Shown here one piece after another: positions 25,356 through 33,295 of a stretch of 52,750 nt of DNA. Within the stretch, counting starts at the first letter, position 1. Each line of letters begins with the position of its first letter. A program made the translations under genes and the position numbers. The stretch is taken from positions 1-52,750 of the forward strand of contig NZ_KB910955.1 in the NCBI RefSeq assembly GCF_000383235.1. Reading direction: 5' to 3'. This DNA comes from Bacillus sp. 123MFChir2 (lineage in GTDB: Bacteria; Bacillota; Bacilli; Bacillales; Bacillaceae_G). The notes beneath the pieces were generated by a model. That model worked only from the letters and a program-made list of their open reading frames with translations, was not told the DNA's origin and ran no database searches.

Positions 25356-25496
25356 TACTTTTTATTTTCTTTGGATGGAACACTTCTCCTGCATGAAGCA
25401 ATTATGAACAGCTCACTAATCTCAAGTGAAACTGCAATCAGTGGATTCCTTTCCCCTTCACTGATTGCACGTAATCTATCTTTTTCAGTAGTATAA
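25356..25496 (+). pseudogene. Remnant of a Cof-type HAD hydrolase
   Basis: An open stretch reads YFLFSLDGTLL and then ISSETAISGF, the beginning of Cof-like HAD phosphatases (D-x-D-G-T, here with the first Asp changed to Ser). It has no start codon or ribosome-binding site and stops after 46 codons. A perfect GCAATCAGTG / CACTGATTGC hairpin (25434-25468) lies within it. Probably a decayed gene end. Confidence 0.4.
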
Positions 25497-25520
25497 AAAC
25501 AGCCGTTTTTCTTATAGCAC

Positions 25521-26369
25521 CTATTTTGTTTTATTCTCTTGGTTATTCATTGAAGCCAATATTTGAATTTGCTGCTTCGCTTTCTTTAGAGCGGTATGAA
25601 AATAATTTTGTAATAGTAGTAAAGTCGTATGGTCAAAATAATATTGTTCTGATACACTCTCCCATGTCTTACTATTTATGAACGTATCCCACGTCATTTG
25701 GGAGTGTCCTCTTTTTTTAACCTCTTTAAATACCCATCTCTTCATTTTCTTTTTCCCCTTCTCAGTCAAAGAGCCATTTTTCACAAGGATAAGTTCCACA
25801 TCTCTCTTATAACGTTTACGAATGTCTTTTTGCTTAGCTGCTGTGAGAAAAATATTTGCTGTGTTCTTGGCATCATCGAAGGCGCGATGTTGTTTTCCTT
25901 CCCATTCTAAATTCAATTGTGCTACTGCAAGTTTCAAACTGGGTGGATTTAAAAACAGTTCTTTATATGCATAAAATACAAATCTCTGCAGATCAAATCT
26001 TCTTTCTTTCCCAAGATCCGGACATTTCACATGATATCGTGTACAATCTTCTGTTAGAAATCCATAATCCTCTTTTCCCCACGTTACAAACATATAATCT
26101 TCTCCAAGAAATGTACGAAATCTCTCAATTACTTTTGGAAATTTTTCTGCATCTTTTACATCTTGCTTTGTAATTCCTGTTAATTTTGTTGTATGACGAG
26201 ATAGGGATGCCGATGGCTTCACTAATGATGAAAAAACTTCGATGGTGCTCATTGTACTTGCTTCAATCTTGATGGCTCCGATATCAACTATTTCCGTTGG
26301 AGCATCTGATTGATAAGGTCTAAAATTCCGCTCAATATCAAATACAATATAATATTTTGGTTCATACAT
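25521..26369 (-). CDS. DEDDh 3'-5' exonuclease family protein (KapD-like)
   Basis: 282 aa. The DnaQ-type exonuclease domain spans about residues 1-185: FDIE (Asp and Glu of ExoI), the ExoII part around VTWGKEDYGFL, and ExoIII HRAFDDAKNTA with the catalytic His and Asp. The B. subtilis relative KapD is shorter (about 205 aa); here an additional basic C-terminal region of about 95 residues (KKKMKRWVFKEVKKRG) may bind nucleic acid. KapD is associated with control of the KinA sporulation pathway. The start has GAGGT upstream. Confidence 0.8.
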   Translation of the reverse strand: MYEPKYYIVFDIERNFRPYQSDAPTEIVDIGAIKIEASTMSTIEVFSSLVKPSASLSRHTTKLTGITKQDVKDAEKFPKVIERFRTFLGEDYMFVTWGKEDYGFLTEDCTRYHVKCPDLGKERRFDLQRFVFYAYKELFLNPPSLKLAVAQLNLEWEGKQHRAFDDAKNTANIFLTAAKQKDIRKRYKRDVELILVKNGSLTEKGKKKMKRWVFKEVKKRGHSQMTWDTFINSKTWESVSEQYYFDHTTLLLLQNYFHTALKKAKQQIQILASMNNQENKTK

Positions 26370-26423
26370 ACCACATACCTCTTCCTTATCGCTTCTTAAC
26401 AGTATATCCCTAATCTCTAATAT

Positions 26424-26540
26424 GTATATCCGTTTTAATTTTCCGACACATAAGTCACTGACCGTTTCTATGCGCAGGCAGATGCTCTCGTCCCTCCTAA
26501 AAAGAAGGTTTTTATGTCAGTGTTTTCACTTGTATATATA
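26424..26540 (+). repeat. Dispersed repeat, copy F (shortened)
   Basis: Contains CACTGACCGTTTCTATGC, CAGATGCTCTCG, a shortened A-rich part and TTTTTATGTCAG-TTTTCA. The left half is reduced, so this looks like an internal-deletion derivative. Confidence 0.6.
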
Positions 26541-26576
26541 TTAGTGTTAATACTTACTCACATTTAGGGTATTAAA

Positions 26577-26602
26577 AAAGAGAAGGGAGTTCCCTTCTCT
26601 TT
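26577..26602 (-). terminator. Terminator of the cold-shock gene
   Basis: Perfect hairpin AAAGAGAAGGGA / TCCCTTCTCTTT directly after the gene, with T-rich sequence on the minus strand. Confidence 0.85.
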
Positions 26603-26610
26603 CACTTCAA

Positions 26611-26811
26611 TTATTTTTTTACTACGTTAGTAGCTTGTGGTCCACGGTTACCTTGTTCAACTTCGAAAGTAACTTCTTGACCTTCTTCTAAAGTTTTGAA
26701 GCCGTCGCCTTGGATAGCTGAGAAGTGAACGAATACGTCTTCTCCACCTTCAACTTCGATGAAACCGAAACCTTTGTCAGCGTTAAACCATTTTACTTTA
26801 CCGTTTTGCAT
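26611..26811 (-). CDS. Cold-shock protein (CspA family)
   Basis: 66 aa, a complete cold-shock domain. RNP1 is KGFGFIEV and RNP2 is DVFVHF, the two surface patches that bind single-stranded RNA and DNA. The acidic small protein starts [15 protein letters not shown] and ends ATNVVKK, the usual length for the family. It acts as an RNA chaperone in the cytoplasm. AGGAGG is placed correctly before the ATG. The transcript has a long structured leader (described separately). The B. cereus group has several csp paralogues and I cannot decide which one this is. Confidence 0.95.
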   Translation of the reverse strand: MQNGKVKWFNADKGFGFIEVEGGEDVFVHFSAIQGDGFKTLEEGQEVTFEVEQGNRGPQATNVVKK

Positions 26812-26980
26812 GAAAAAATCCTCCTAAAATATGTACTTTAACGTACATGTCCATTTTCAACCATTTTACAAATAATCATTAGCTATAAAAAAACTGTAAC
26901 CCAGAGAAGATTTAACATTGCTATCCCCTCTGAAGTTACAGCTTATTTAAATCTCTATGGTATTAAAAGTAAAATGGTTT
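26812..26980 (-). promoter_or_regulatory. Structured 5' leader of the cold-shock gene
   Basis: The leader of about 165 bases contains an 11-bp long-range stem: AACCATTTTAC near the 5' end of the RNA (26979-26969) and GTAAAATGGTT (26869-26859). These arms enclose a terminator-like hairpin. Immediately before the ribosome-binding site is another dyad (TGTACGTTAAAGTACA). This layout suits temperature- or protein-dependent control as in other csp mRNAs. Confidence 0.6.
26887..26941 (-). terminator. Terminator-like hairpin inside the cold-shock leader
   Basis: CTGTAAC / GTTACAG with an extra CTCT/AGAG stem, followed on the minus strand by seven T. It lies downstream of the promoter at 27015-26987 and upstream of the coding region, so it could attenuate transcription or release a short RNA of about 95 bases. 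Confidence 0.6.
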
Positions 26981-26986
26981 AACTTC

Positions 26987-27015
26987 ACTATACACCTTTA
27001 TTAACGTAAATGCAA
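26987..27015 (-). promoter_or_regulatory. Predicted promoter of the cold-shock gene
   Basis: Minus-strand TTGCAT (27015-27010) and TATAGT (26992-26987) with a 17-base spacer; the leader of about 165 bases begins some seven bases downstream. Confidence 0.7.
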
Positions 27016-27062
27016 ATTTTTATTTTTAAATTTATGCATTAGATGCCCTAACACTCGTTACT

Positions 27063-27218
27063 TCATATAAAAAATGACGAGAACGAATCATTAACTCTGT
27101 TTTTTTCTCTACTTTGTCTATGTCTTTCTATATGAGATTCACTTATTTTTCCGTCATTATTAATCTGACCGTTTTTATTATAATTTAACGATACACTTTC
27201 ATATTTCCCTCTTGCCAA
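27063..27218 (-). pseudogene. Short unknown frame upstream of the cold-shock promoter
   Basis: An open frame of about 51 codons from a TTG (27218) reads LARGKYESVSLNYNKNG and ends SFSSFFI. There is no ribosome-binding site, and the frame is open a little further upstream without an ATG. It may be the scrap of a lost gene; no family recognised. Confidence 0.25.
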
Positions 27219-27321
27219 ATTGTTTATATCATCATACTGTAAAGGAATCTACGCTAATTAAATAAGAAGTGATTGCACCACAAAAAACTAAAAGCTGAAT
27301 TATTTAAGAGGAGTTTTCAGA

Positions 27322-28434
27322 ATGAAAAAACATCTAAAACGAGCAATAAAAATATCCTCCATTTTATTACTTGTTTTCATTGTAGTTGGTGCTGGTGTTT
27401 TATTTGGTACGCCATATGGACATAAATTACGTGTAATTGCTGCGGAAAGCATCTTAACTTCACAACATCGTGATCTGGCAAAATTCACTTTATTATCTCA
27501 ACAAGAATTGAATGGAATTTCAAATTCTATTAATAATCCAAAGTGGAAAAACAGTCAATCCGATGGGCTGCAAAAATTAACAAAACAACAATTAGAAGCA
27601 AAAAAGCATATGCCGCTTCATGTGAACATCGAAACCATCCAAAAAAAATATGAGGATCATTATTTCAAAGGTAAACTCATGACAATTAGTAATCCTCTTA
27701 ATGTAAAGCTTGTAACACAACAAGGTACACAAGGTAGCGATGTTGGTGAGAAAATTTATGTGATGGCTAAGCGGAATCACGCACTTGCTGCGGTAAATGC
27801 AAGCGGATTTTCAGATGAAACTGGACATGGTGGCGGTAAAGTTGGTCTAGGTATTGTAATCGAAAACGGACAAATTATTCATACGCCTCAAAATGAGAAT
27901 ACACCAGCTATTATTACTGGTTTAACAAAATACGGACAAATGATAACCGGCAACTACTCTGCACAGCAATTGTTAAATAAAAACATTGTTTCTGCAGCCG
28001 GTTTTATGCCCCAACTTATCGTAAATGACGAAAAAATGCTTACAAATGACGGTGGCTGGGGATATGGCCCGAGAAGCATTATGGCTCAAAAGAAAGATGG
28101 TTCAATTATGTTTCTTATCGTAGATGGTAGACAACCGCACAGCATCGGAGCTTCTTTAAAAGATTGTCAGGATCTTTTATATGACAAAGGTGCTGAAAAC
28201 GCGATGGCTATGGATGGCGGTTCTTCTGCAACTATGTATGCCTTAGGAGATATATTAAACATCCCTTCTACTCTTTCTCATAAGTCTCGTTACCTTCCAA
28301 ATTGTTGGATTGTAACTACTAATAAAGATCAAAAAGTAGATGTTACAATTGACGGTCACCCGGCAGAAGCTTCGAAGATTGCGGAAGTTATAGGAACATC
28401 TGCTGTTGCTTCTAACGAAACAAAGAGCAGCTAA
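27322..28434 (+). CDS. Phosphodiester glycosidase (NAGPA domain) family protein, membrane-anchored
   Basis: 370 aa; ATG at 27322 with AAGAGGAG upstream. A basic N-terminus (KKHLKRAIK) precedes one hydrophobic helix at about residues 11-32, so the protein is probably anchored with its domain outside. The NAGPA domain covers about residues 120-340: NASGFSDE, GYGPRSIMAQK, LIVDGRQP and NAMAMDGGSSATM, the conserved GGSS turn. Family members cleave phosphodiester-linked sugars; Bacillus relatives such as YvhJ-type proteins are thought to act on cell-wall or exopolysaccharide linkages. It is monocistronic and ends inside a terminator hairpin. Confidence 0.85.
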   Translation: MKKHLKRAIKISSILLLVFIVVGAGVLFGTPYGHKLRVIAAESILTSQHRDLAKFTLLSQQELNGISNSINNPKWKNSQSDGLQKLTKQQLEAKKHMPLHVNIETIQKKYEDHYFKGKLMTISNPLNVKLVTQQGTQGSDVGEKIYVMAKRNHALAAVNASGFSDETGHGGGKVGLGIVIENGQIIHTPQNENTPAIITGLTKYGQMITGNYSAQQLLNKNIVSAAGFMPQLIVNDEKMLTNDGGWGYGPRSIMAQKKDGSIMFLIVDGRQPHSIGASLKDCQDLLYDKGAENAMAMDGGSSATMYALGDILNIPSTLSHKSRYLPNCWIVTTNKDQKVDVTIDGHPAEASKIAEVIGTSAVASNETKSS

Positions 28435-28463
28435 GTATCCTACAGGTACTTAACTGCTCTTTT
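28422..28463 (+). terminator. Terminator of the glycosidase gene
   Basis: AAAGAGCAG-c-TAAGTA pairs with TACTTA-a-CTGCTCTTT, followed by TTCC; the stem overlaps the stop codon. Confidence 0.8.
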
Positions 28464-28487
28464 CCGTTTCATTCATGCTGCTATTAT

Positions 28488-29105
28488 TTATTTTTTGAAG
28501 ATACCAAATGGCTTACCAACTGGTAATACAACTTTTCCAAAATGTATGTTTAATACTGCTGCTGCTGATCCGTAGAATGAAAGCAGTGAAATAAGCAATT
28601 CAGAAATTGCTGCTAATTTATGCATTGCATGCGGCATAACACCTAAAGTACTAAATGAAAGGCCTATAAATAAGAAATCAATAAGTACAAAAATCGTAAA
28701 TAATACTTTATGTGTTTCCATTGCGCCAATTGTCATAAATAAGCTAAAAATTAAGTACCCAACAAATGCTACTCCAAGTTGTTTTGGATCCACAGTTGCT
28801 GCTAATTTCTCACCAAATACGCCAAGTTGAATTAGCCATGACGTACCAACGCCAAACCAAAATAATGCAAATCCACCAAACGCTGTTGTACCAAATGTAT
28901 TATTGTGCTTTGCATCGTTAATACAAGCAAATAATTGAGCAAAACCTCCTAAGAAGATCGCCCATGGCAATACAAATGAAACACCACTTGTTAAGCCAAG
29001 TTTTTGTGAGGACGCAACAAGTGTAACCATTGCAAGTCCAAATAATCCTAGTGCAGACGGATCTGCTGTTGTCATTTTCACATGATGTGTAGTTTGCTTT
29101 TCCAT
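28488..29105 (-). CDS. Acetate uptake transporter (GPR1/FUN34/SatP family)
   Basis: 205 aa with six hydrophobic helices and the family motif near the N-terminus (DPSALGLFGLAM, equivalent to the NPAPLGL signature). Related proteins carry acetate or succinate with protons across the cytoplasmic membrane. I chose ATG 29105 because CAGGAGGG lies directly before it; an earlier in-frame ATG at 29141 lacks a site. It stands alone between the glycosidase and Nudix genes. Confidence 0.85.
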   Translation of the reverse strand: MEKQTTHHVKMTTADPSALGLFGLAMVTLVASSQKLGLTSGVSFVLPWAIFLGGFAQLFACINDAKHNNTFGTTAFGGFALFWFGVGTSWLIQLGVFGEKLAATVDPKQLGVAFVGYLIFSLFMTIGAMETHKVLFTIFVLIDFLFIGLSFSTLGVMPHAMHKLAAISELLISLLSFYGSAAAVLNIHFGKVVLPVGKPFGIFKK

Positions 29106-29190
29106 AAAACCCTCCTGATTTAAAAACATACTTGAATACAATACTGAAATTAAAGGGTACTGTCAATCTTTTTTATTTTATTTCTATACA

Positions 29191-29592
29191 TTACATATTT
29201 CCATATATCTGATATACATATTCCCCTATTTCAAACGGTTTAATATTTATATGTAATAGCTCCTTGATTGAAATCCACATCGGAATATATTTGCCACGCC
29301 CTCTATCATTTTCTAAATATTCCTCACCTTTCCCATTACCAAATATACCGCCTATAATGCTCGCTTCATAAAAATACTGTATCCCATTGTAGCTCACCTT
29401 CTTTGCTAACTGCTTGATTTGTATATGTACCCCAAGTTCTTCATATACTTCTCTAACTGTTGCTTCTTCTGAGGTTTCTCCTCCCTCAATTCCACCACCT
29501 GGAAAAACATAGTAAACATCTTTATCCCGAATGCGCTTTATTAGAGCTAATTTTCCTTCTTGTACAATAATTGCTGCACCTCGATCTCGCAT
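29191..29592 (-). CDS. Nudix hydrolase
   Basis: 133 aa with a complete Nudix box (pattern GX5EX7REUXEEXGU) beginning GGGIEGGETSEEATV and ending REVYEELGV, which binds metal and hydrolyses nucleoside diphosphate-linked substrates. The start is ATG 29592, supported by GGGGGTG nine bases upstream; the frame is open further but without a site. The substrate cannot be read from sequence. A single-gene unit as far as I can see. Confidence 0.85.
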   Translation of the reverse strand: MRDRGAAIIVQEGKLALIKRIRDKDVYYVFPGGGIEGGETSEEATVREVYEELGVHIQIKQLAKKVSYNGIQYFYEASIIGGIFGNGKGEEYLENDRGRGKYIPMWISIKELLHINIKPFEIGEYVYQIYGNM

Positions 29593-29744
29593 TCTTAAAA
29601 CACCCCCACATAATATTATTTTTTTATCTATTTCCGCCTGTTTCAGCAACTACATTTATTATTAAGACACAACTTCTATCAATGAAAATCCCCTTCATCA
29701 CTTCTCTCCATATAATAGTAAGGTTGTCCTTCAATAACGAAGAA

Positions 29745-29770
29745 AAAACTAGACCCCATCGTCTAGTTTT
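29745..29770 (-). terminator. Terminator of the ferritin-like gene
   Basis: AAAACTAGAC / GTCTAGTTTT hairpin with a six-base loop, overlapping the stop codon. Confidence 0.8.
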
Positions 29771-30221
29771 ATAAAGAAGATCGTAAAAATCCAAAACGCA
29801 TAGCATGCTCTAGTTCATCTGTCATCGCTCGGAAAAAAACATCTCGAACTGCTAAGTTTTGCGTTATCAAATAAGCATTCCGATAGTCTTCATACGCTTC
29901 TAGTTCATCTTCATACGCACGTTCTAGTCCCTCTTTATAAGAGGAATATTGCGTTTGTACCACTTGATACGTTGGCTGTTGCCCCGTTAATGTTGTAAAC
30001 AATTGTATAAACTGCTGTAAATGCACTTTTTCATCCTCTAATGCATGTGAAATATCTTTTTTATGTTTCGCATTAGGTGCTTCGTTTACAAGCCGACTAT
30101 AAAAATCAATTGCAGCAGTTTCCCCTTGAATCGCTTCTAAAATTGCTTGCGATACTTGTTTATAAGTTCCTTCGTTTACTCGATAAAATTGATTATACGA
30201 GTTAGGATTTACATAGTACAT
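29769..30221 (-). CDS. Ferritin-like domain protein
   Basis: 150 aa; ATG at 30221 with GAGGGGGAG upstream. Four helices carry acidic/histidine pairs at the positions of a di-iron site: AIQGETAAIDFY, EDEKVHLQQF, EDELEAYEDY and MTDELEHAMRF. The N-terminal segment (YYVNPNSYNQFYR) is Tyr/Asn-rich, like some Bacillus spore-associated proteins. Rubrerythrin/ferritin-like proteins handle iron or peroxide; its exact role is unknown. Confidence 0.75.
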   Translation of the reverse strand: MYYVNPNSYNQFYRVNEGTYKQVSQAILEAIQGETAAIDFYSRLVNEAPNAKHKKDISHALEDEKVHLQQFIQLFTTLTGQQPTYQVVQTQYSSYKEGLERAYEDELEAYEDYRNAYLITQNLAVRDVFFRAMTDELEHAMRFGFLRSSL

Positions 30222-30310
30222 ACCTACTCCCCCTCAAAACAATTCATTACTATATTGTATGTAGAGGTAATTATTTCGTTCAGTTTCGTTTCGCTTATGA
30301 AAAAGAATGC

Positions 30311-30746
30311 TTTATACTACATGTAAATTTAGTGGCGCCGATGTTACTCTCTTCAGCATTTATAAAGCACACGAAAGACTGGAACGTAGATAAACGTATT
30401 ATTAACATCTCTTCTGGTGCTGCCCAAAATCCGTACTTCGGCTGGGCGGCATATTGCACAACGAAGGCTGGTGTAAATATGCTTACGAAATGTATTGCAC
30501 TAGAAGAAACGGACAAAAAATACCCAGTAAAAGTTATTTCTTTTGCCCCAGGTTGTAGTAGATATAGAGATGCAATCAGAAATTAGACAAACACCAAAAG
30601 AAGATTTTATTCAAGTGGAACGTTTCTTATCTTTAAAAGAAAAAGATCATTTACTTTCACCAAATTATGTAGCAAAGTCCGTTATTGATTTATTAGAAAC
30701 AAATCACTTCGATCAAGGTGGTATTATACGTATTGATGAACAATAA
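30311..30746 (+). pseudogene. Broken benzil reductase (SDR) gene
   Basis: The C-terminal two-thirds of a short-chain dehydrogenase resembling YueD, the (S)-benzoin-forming benzil reductase of Bacillus. It begins in mid-domain (VNLVAPMLLSSAF), retains the catalytic INISSGAA and YCTTK (Tyr-x-x-x-Lys) and is frameshifted just after FAPG at about 30551, continuing in another frame (VVVDIEMQ to the end). The whole NAD(P)-binding N-terminus is missing. Deletion plus frameshift means no functional enzyme. Confidence 0.85.
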
Positions 30747-30774
30747 AAAAAACTCGTTAATAGCGAGTTTTTTT
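30746..30774. terminator. Bidirectional terminator
   Basis: AAAAAACTCG / CGAGTTTTTT with a seven-base loop between the SDR remnant and the convergent acetyltransferase gene; A/T runs on both sides. Confidence 0.85.
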
Positions 30775-31612
30775 AATGCTTAGATTCTAAAAATAATAGA
30801 ACAGACTCCGTTATTAATTCATAACCAATTTCTTTATATATTTTGTTAGATGTAGGATTTGCTAAATCAGTATATAATGAAGTCATTTCATATCCATTAT
30901 CCAACATACGTTGACTTAGTGCTGATACACAATTGAAAGCATAACCTTTTTTACGTTCTGCCTCCGGAGTATATACAAAATTAATTGTGATATTACATTT
31001 CGTCGGCCTTGTGACTGCAGCCATTGAAACTAATCGCCCTTCCACTTCCCATCCAAACAGACGCTGACTTTCAATTAATTCAGCAGCAGTATGCACCGCT
31101 TCTTCCTTTGTGATCGCTAAATTTACGTCTTCACAAAAGTGGTATACCCAATCTTCAATTACATCTTTTTCTTTTAATTCAACTCGGCGAAAAATTCCAT
31201 TGCTTTCAGCCTTCTTCTTAACATACCTTAATCCGTATACACCTTGATTCATTTTGACCTGGATCAACTTATTTTGAAGACTTGCAAGTTGTTCTGCTAA
31301 ATGCTCTACCACTTGTTTTTCTCCAATTAATCCAGGTACATCAGGATATGCAATCGATAGTTGCTGTGCAAGCTCTCTAATATCATTTTTTGCTAAAGGC
31401 GCAGATTTCGCTACAATTACTTGACGCTGATGTGTTTGAAGCATAACAAATACAAGATCCTTCCCTTTTACAGCTGTTGCCATGAATAACGGGAGCTGAG
31501 GGGATTGTAACACACCCAGTATCAAATTATTCTCTTGCTCATATGTTTCTAAAAAAGGAAGGACATCATTTTTAAATTGCGTGAAATTTGTATATATGTG
31601 AAGTCGTATCAC
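30773..31612 (-). CDS. GNAT-family N-acetyltransferase
   Basis: 279 aa. The C-terminal third is a GNAT domain: INFVYTPEAERKKGYAFNCV corresponds to motif A (R/Q-x-x-G-x-G/A, here RKKGYA), and LYTDLANPTSNKIYKEIGY is the usual end of the acetyl-CoA fold. The N-terminal 140 residues form an extra domain found in related Bacillus acetyltransferases. The start is GTG at 31612. The substrate is unknown. Confidence 0.8.
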   Translation of the reverse strand: MIRLHIYTNFTQFKNDVLPFLETYEQENNLILGVLQSPQLPLFMATAVKGKDLVFVMLQTHQRQVIVAKSAPLAKNDIRELAQQLSIAYPDVPGLIGEKQVVEHLAEQLASLQNKLIQVKMNQGVYGLRYVKKKAESNGIFRRVELKEKDVIEDWVYHFCEDVNLAITKEEAVHTAAELIESQRLFGWEVEGRLVSMAAVTRPTKCNITINFVYTPEAERKKGYAFNCVSALSQRMLDNGYEMTSLYTDLANPTSNKIYKEIGYELITESVLLFLESKH

Positions 31613-31683
31613 TATAATCTCTTCTTTCTTTTCTAAATATATAGTGATATATTAGCGATTCATGGGGGAAATCCTTCTTTCTT

Positions 31684-33192
31684 TTATGAGTTTACAATAT
31701 CTGTAACAATTATGTTAACTTGTGTTTCAGCTTCACTAAGCTGCCTCTTCACATCCGCTAACTTTTGTTTCTGATTTGTAACATTCTCTTTTCTTTCTCT
31801 AATCATCCGTTGCATTTGTTCGCAGCTTGGTCCTCCGTAAACGTTTCTTCTTGCAACAAATGAATGAGGTGAAATCATTTCCTTCCACTCTTCTTCTGTT
31901 AGTACAACCTGTAGTTCATTTTGTAAATATACATTAATATCGACTAGGTTTAGTTCCTGTAAATCTTTTTTCTGTTCTTCCGAAAATTTTGCTATATAAC
32001 TAGCTGCGTGGTGGGCACGGCGAAATGGGACATCATACTTCCGAGTTAATGAATCAGCTAATTCAGTTATCGTAATCGCATGCCTATTTGCACGACTTTG
32101 CAAAATTTCCTTTTCAACTTTCATTGTACGTACCACCGCATTCATTAAAGAAACAACTCGAATTGCTTTTTCAAATCCTTCATATAAATGCGGCTGTAAA
32201 TCATCTTCTGTATCGACTATATCTCCAAATGGAGTATTATGAATCATTTGAAAAACTGTAAACGCTTCTCCCCAAATACTACTTGCAAGAGATCTTGCAT
32301 GTTCAATTGATACTGGGTTACGTTTTTGCGGCATAATGCTACTAATTTGCACATACGGATCTGCAACTGTAATGCCACTGTATTCTTTCGTAGTTAATAA
32401 TAAAAAGTCTTGGAGCCATCTACTTGTATTTGTCATCATTATCATAAGTGCACTACTTGTTTCTAATAAATAATCAGTACTTGCAATCGCGTCATAAGAA
32501 TTTTCAATTACTTTTGAAAAACCAAGAAGATCCGCAACCCGTTTTCGGTTAATTGGAAAGCTTGTTGTAGCAAGTGCTGCCGCTCCTAGCGGAGATTGAT
32601 TTACAGCACGATAAGCTCTCCATAAACGCTCAGTATCCCGCCCCATCATATCATAAATGGCAAGCAAATAGTGCCCAAACGTTGTTGGCTGTGCTGGTTG
32701 TGTATGCGTATATGCCGGCATTATTGTTTCCATATGCTCTTTAGCCTGCCCTAAAATGCCATCTTGCAATAACATAAAATGTTCGATGTATCGTAGTAAA
32801 TAACGTCGTAAGGTCATCCGATACATCGCTACACCCATATCATTTCGGCTTCGTCCAATATGCATATTGCTAATACTATCACTGTCTGCTTCTTTTTGAA
32901 TGAGATGCTCAACTAGAAAAAAGAGATCTTCATATTCTTCACTATATACAAGCTTGTCTAATGAGATCGTTTTTACTTTTTCTACTGCCACTACTATTTT
33001 TTTAGTATCTTGTTTTTTTAACAACCCCTCTTCTTCCAACATAATGACATGTGCATGGTGAATACGAAACATGTCCTCTAATAAATACTTTTTCTGAAAA
33101 CAGAATATGTGTTGCAGTATACAATCTGCATATGTCTTACCAGGAAAGGTTACTCCTTCCCGTTGCATAAACTCCTTGTTCCCCTCCGGCAT
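31684..33192 (-). CDS. Argininosuccinate lyase-like enzyme
   Basis: 502 aa of the fumarase/aspartase superfamily. Markers are SNMHIGRSRNDM, PAYTHTQPAQPTTFGHYLL with the catalytic His, and the signature SSIMPQKRNPVSIEHARS, whose Ser is the catalytic base. In true ArgH the signature usually reads GSSxMPQKKNP; the small change and the stand-alone location (no argG next to it) suggest a paralogue, possibly acting on another substrate. A charged C-terminal tail follows the domain. ATG at 33192 with GGGGAGC upstream. Confidence 0.75.
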   Translation of the reverse strand: MPEGNKEFMQREGVTFPGKTYADCILQHIFCFQKKYLLEDMFRIHHAHVIMLEEEGLLKKQDTKKIVVAVEKVKTISLDKLVYSEEYEDLFFLVEHLIQKEADSDSISNMHIGRSRNDMGVAMYRMTLRRYLLRYIEHFMLLQDGILGQAKEHMETIMPAYTHTQPAQPTTFGHYLLAIYDMMGRDTERLWRAYRAVNQSPLGAAALATTSFPINRKRVADLLGFSKVIENSYDAIASTDYLLETSSALMIMMTNTSRWLQDFLLLTTKEYSGITVADPYVQISSIMPQKRNPVSIEHARSLASSIWGEAFTVFQMIHNTPFGDIVDTEDDLQPHLYEGFEKAIRVVSLMNAVVRTMKVEKEILQSRANRHAITITELADSLTRKYDVPFRRAHHAASYIAKFSEEQKKDLQELNLVDINVYLQNELQVVLTEEEWKEMISPHSFVARRNVYGGPSCEQMQRMIRERKENVTNQKQKLADVKRQLSEAETQVNIIVTDIVNS

Positions 33193-33266
33193 TTCAAATA
33201 GCTCCCCTCGTCTATTAATTATTAATCATCATACCCACCTACTTAAAATAATGTGTTTATCCAATG

Positions 33267-33295
33267 AAAAAAACCGATGCATACACATCGGTTTT
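33267..33295 (-). terminator. Terminator of the serine hydrolase gene
   Basis: AAAACCGATG / CATCGGTTTT hairpin at the stop codon of the gene ending at 33294. Confidence 0.85.
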
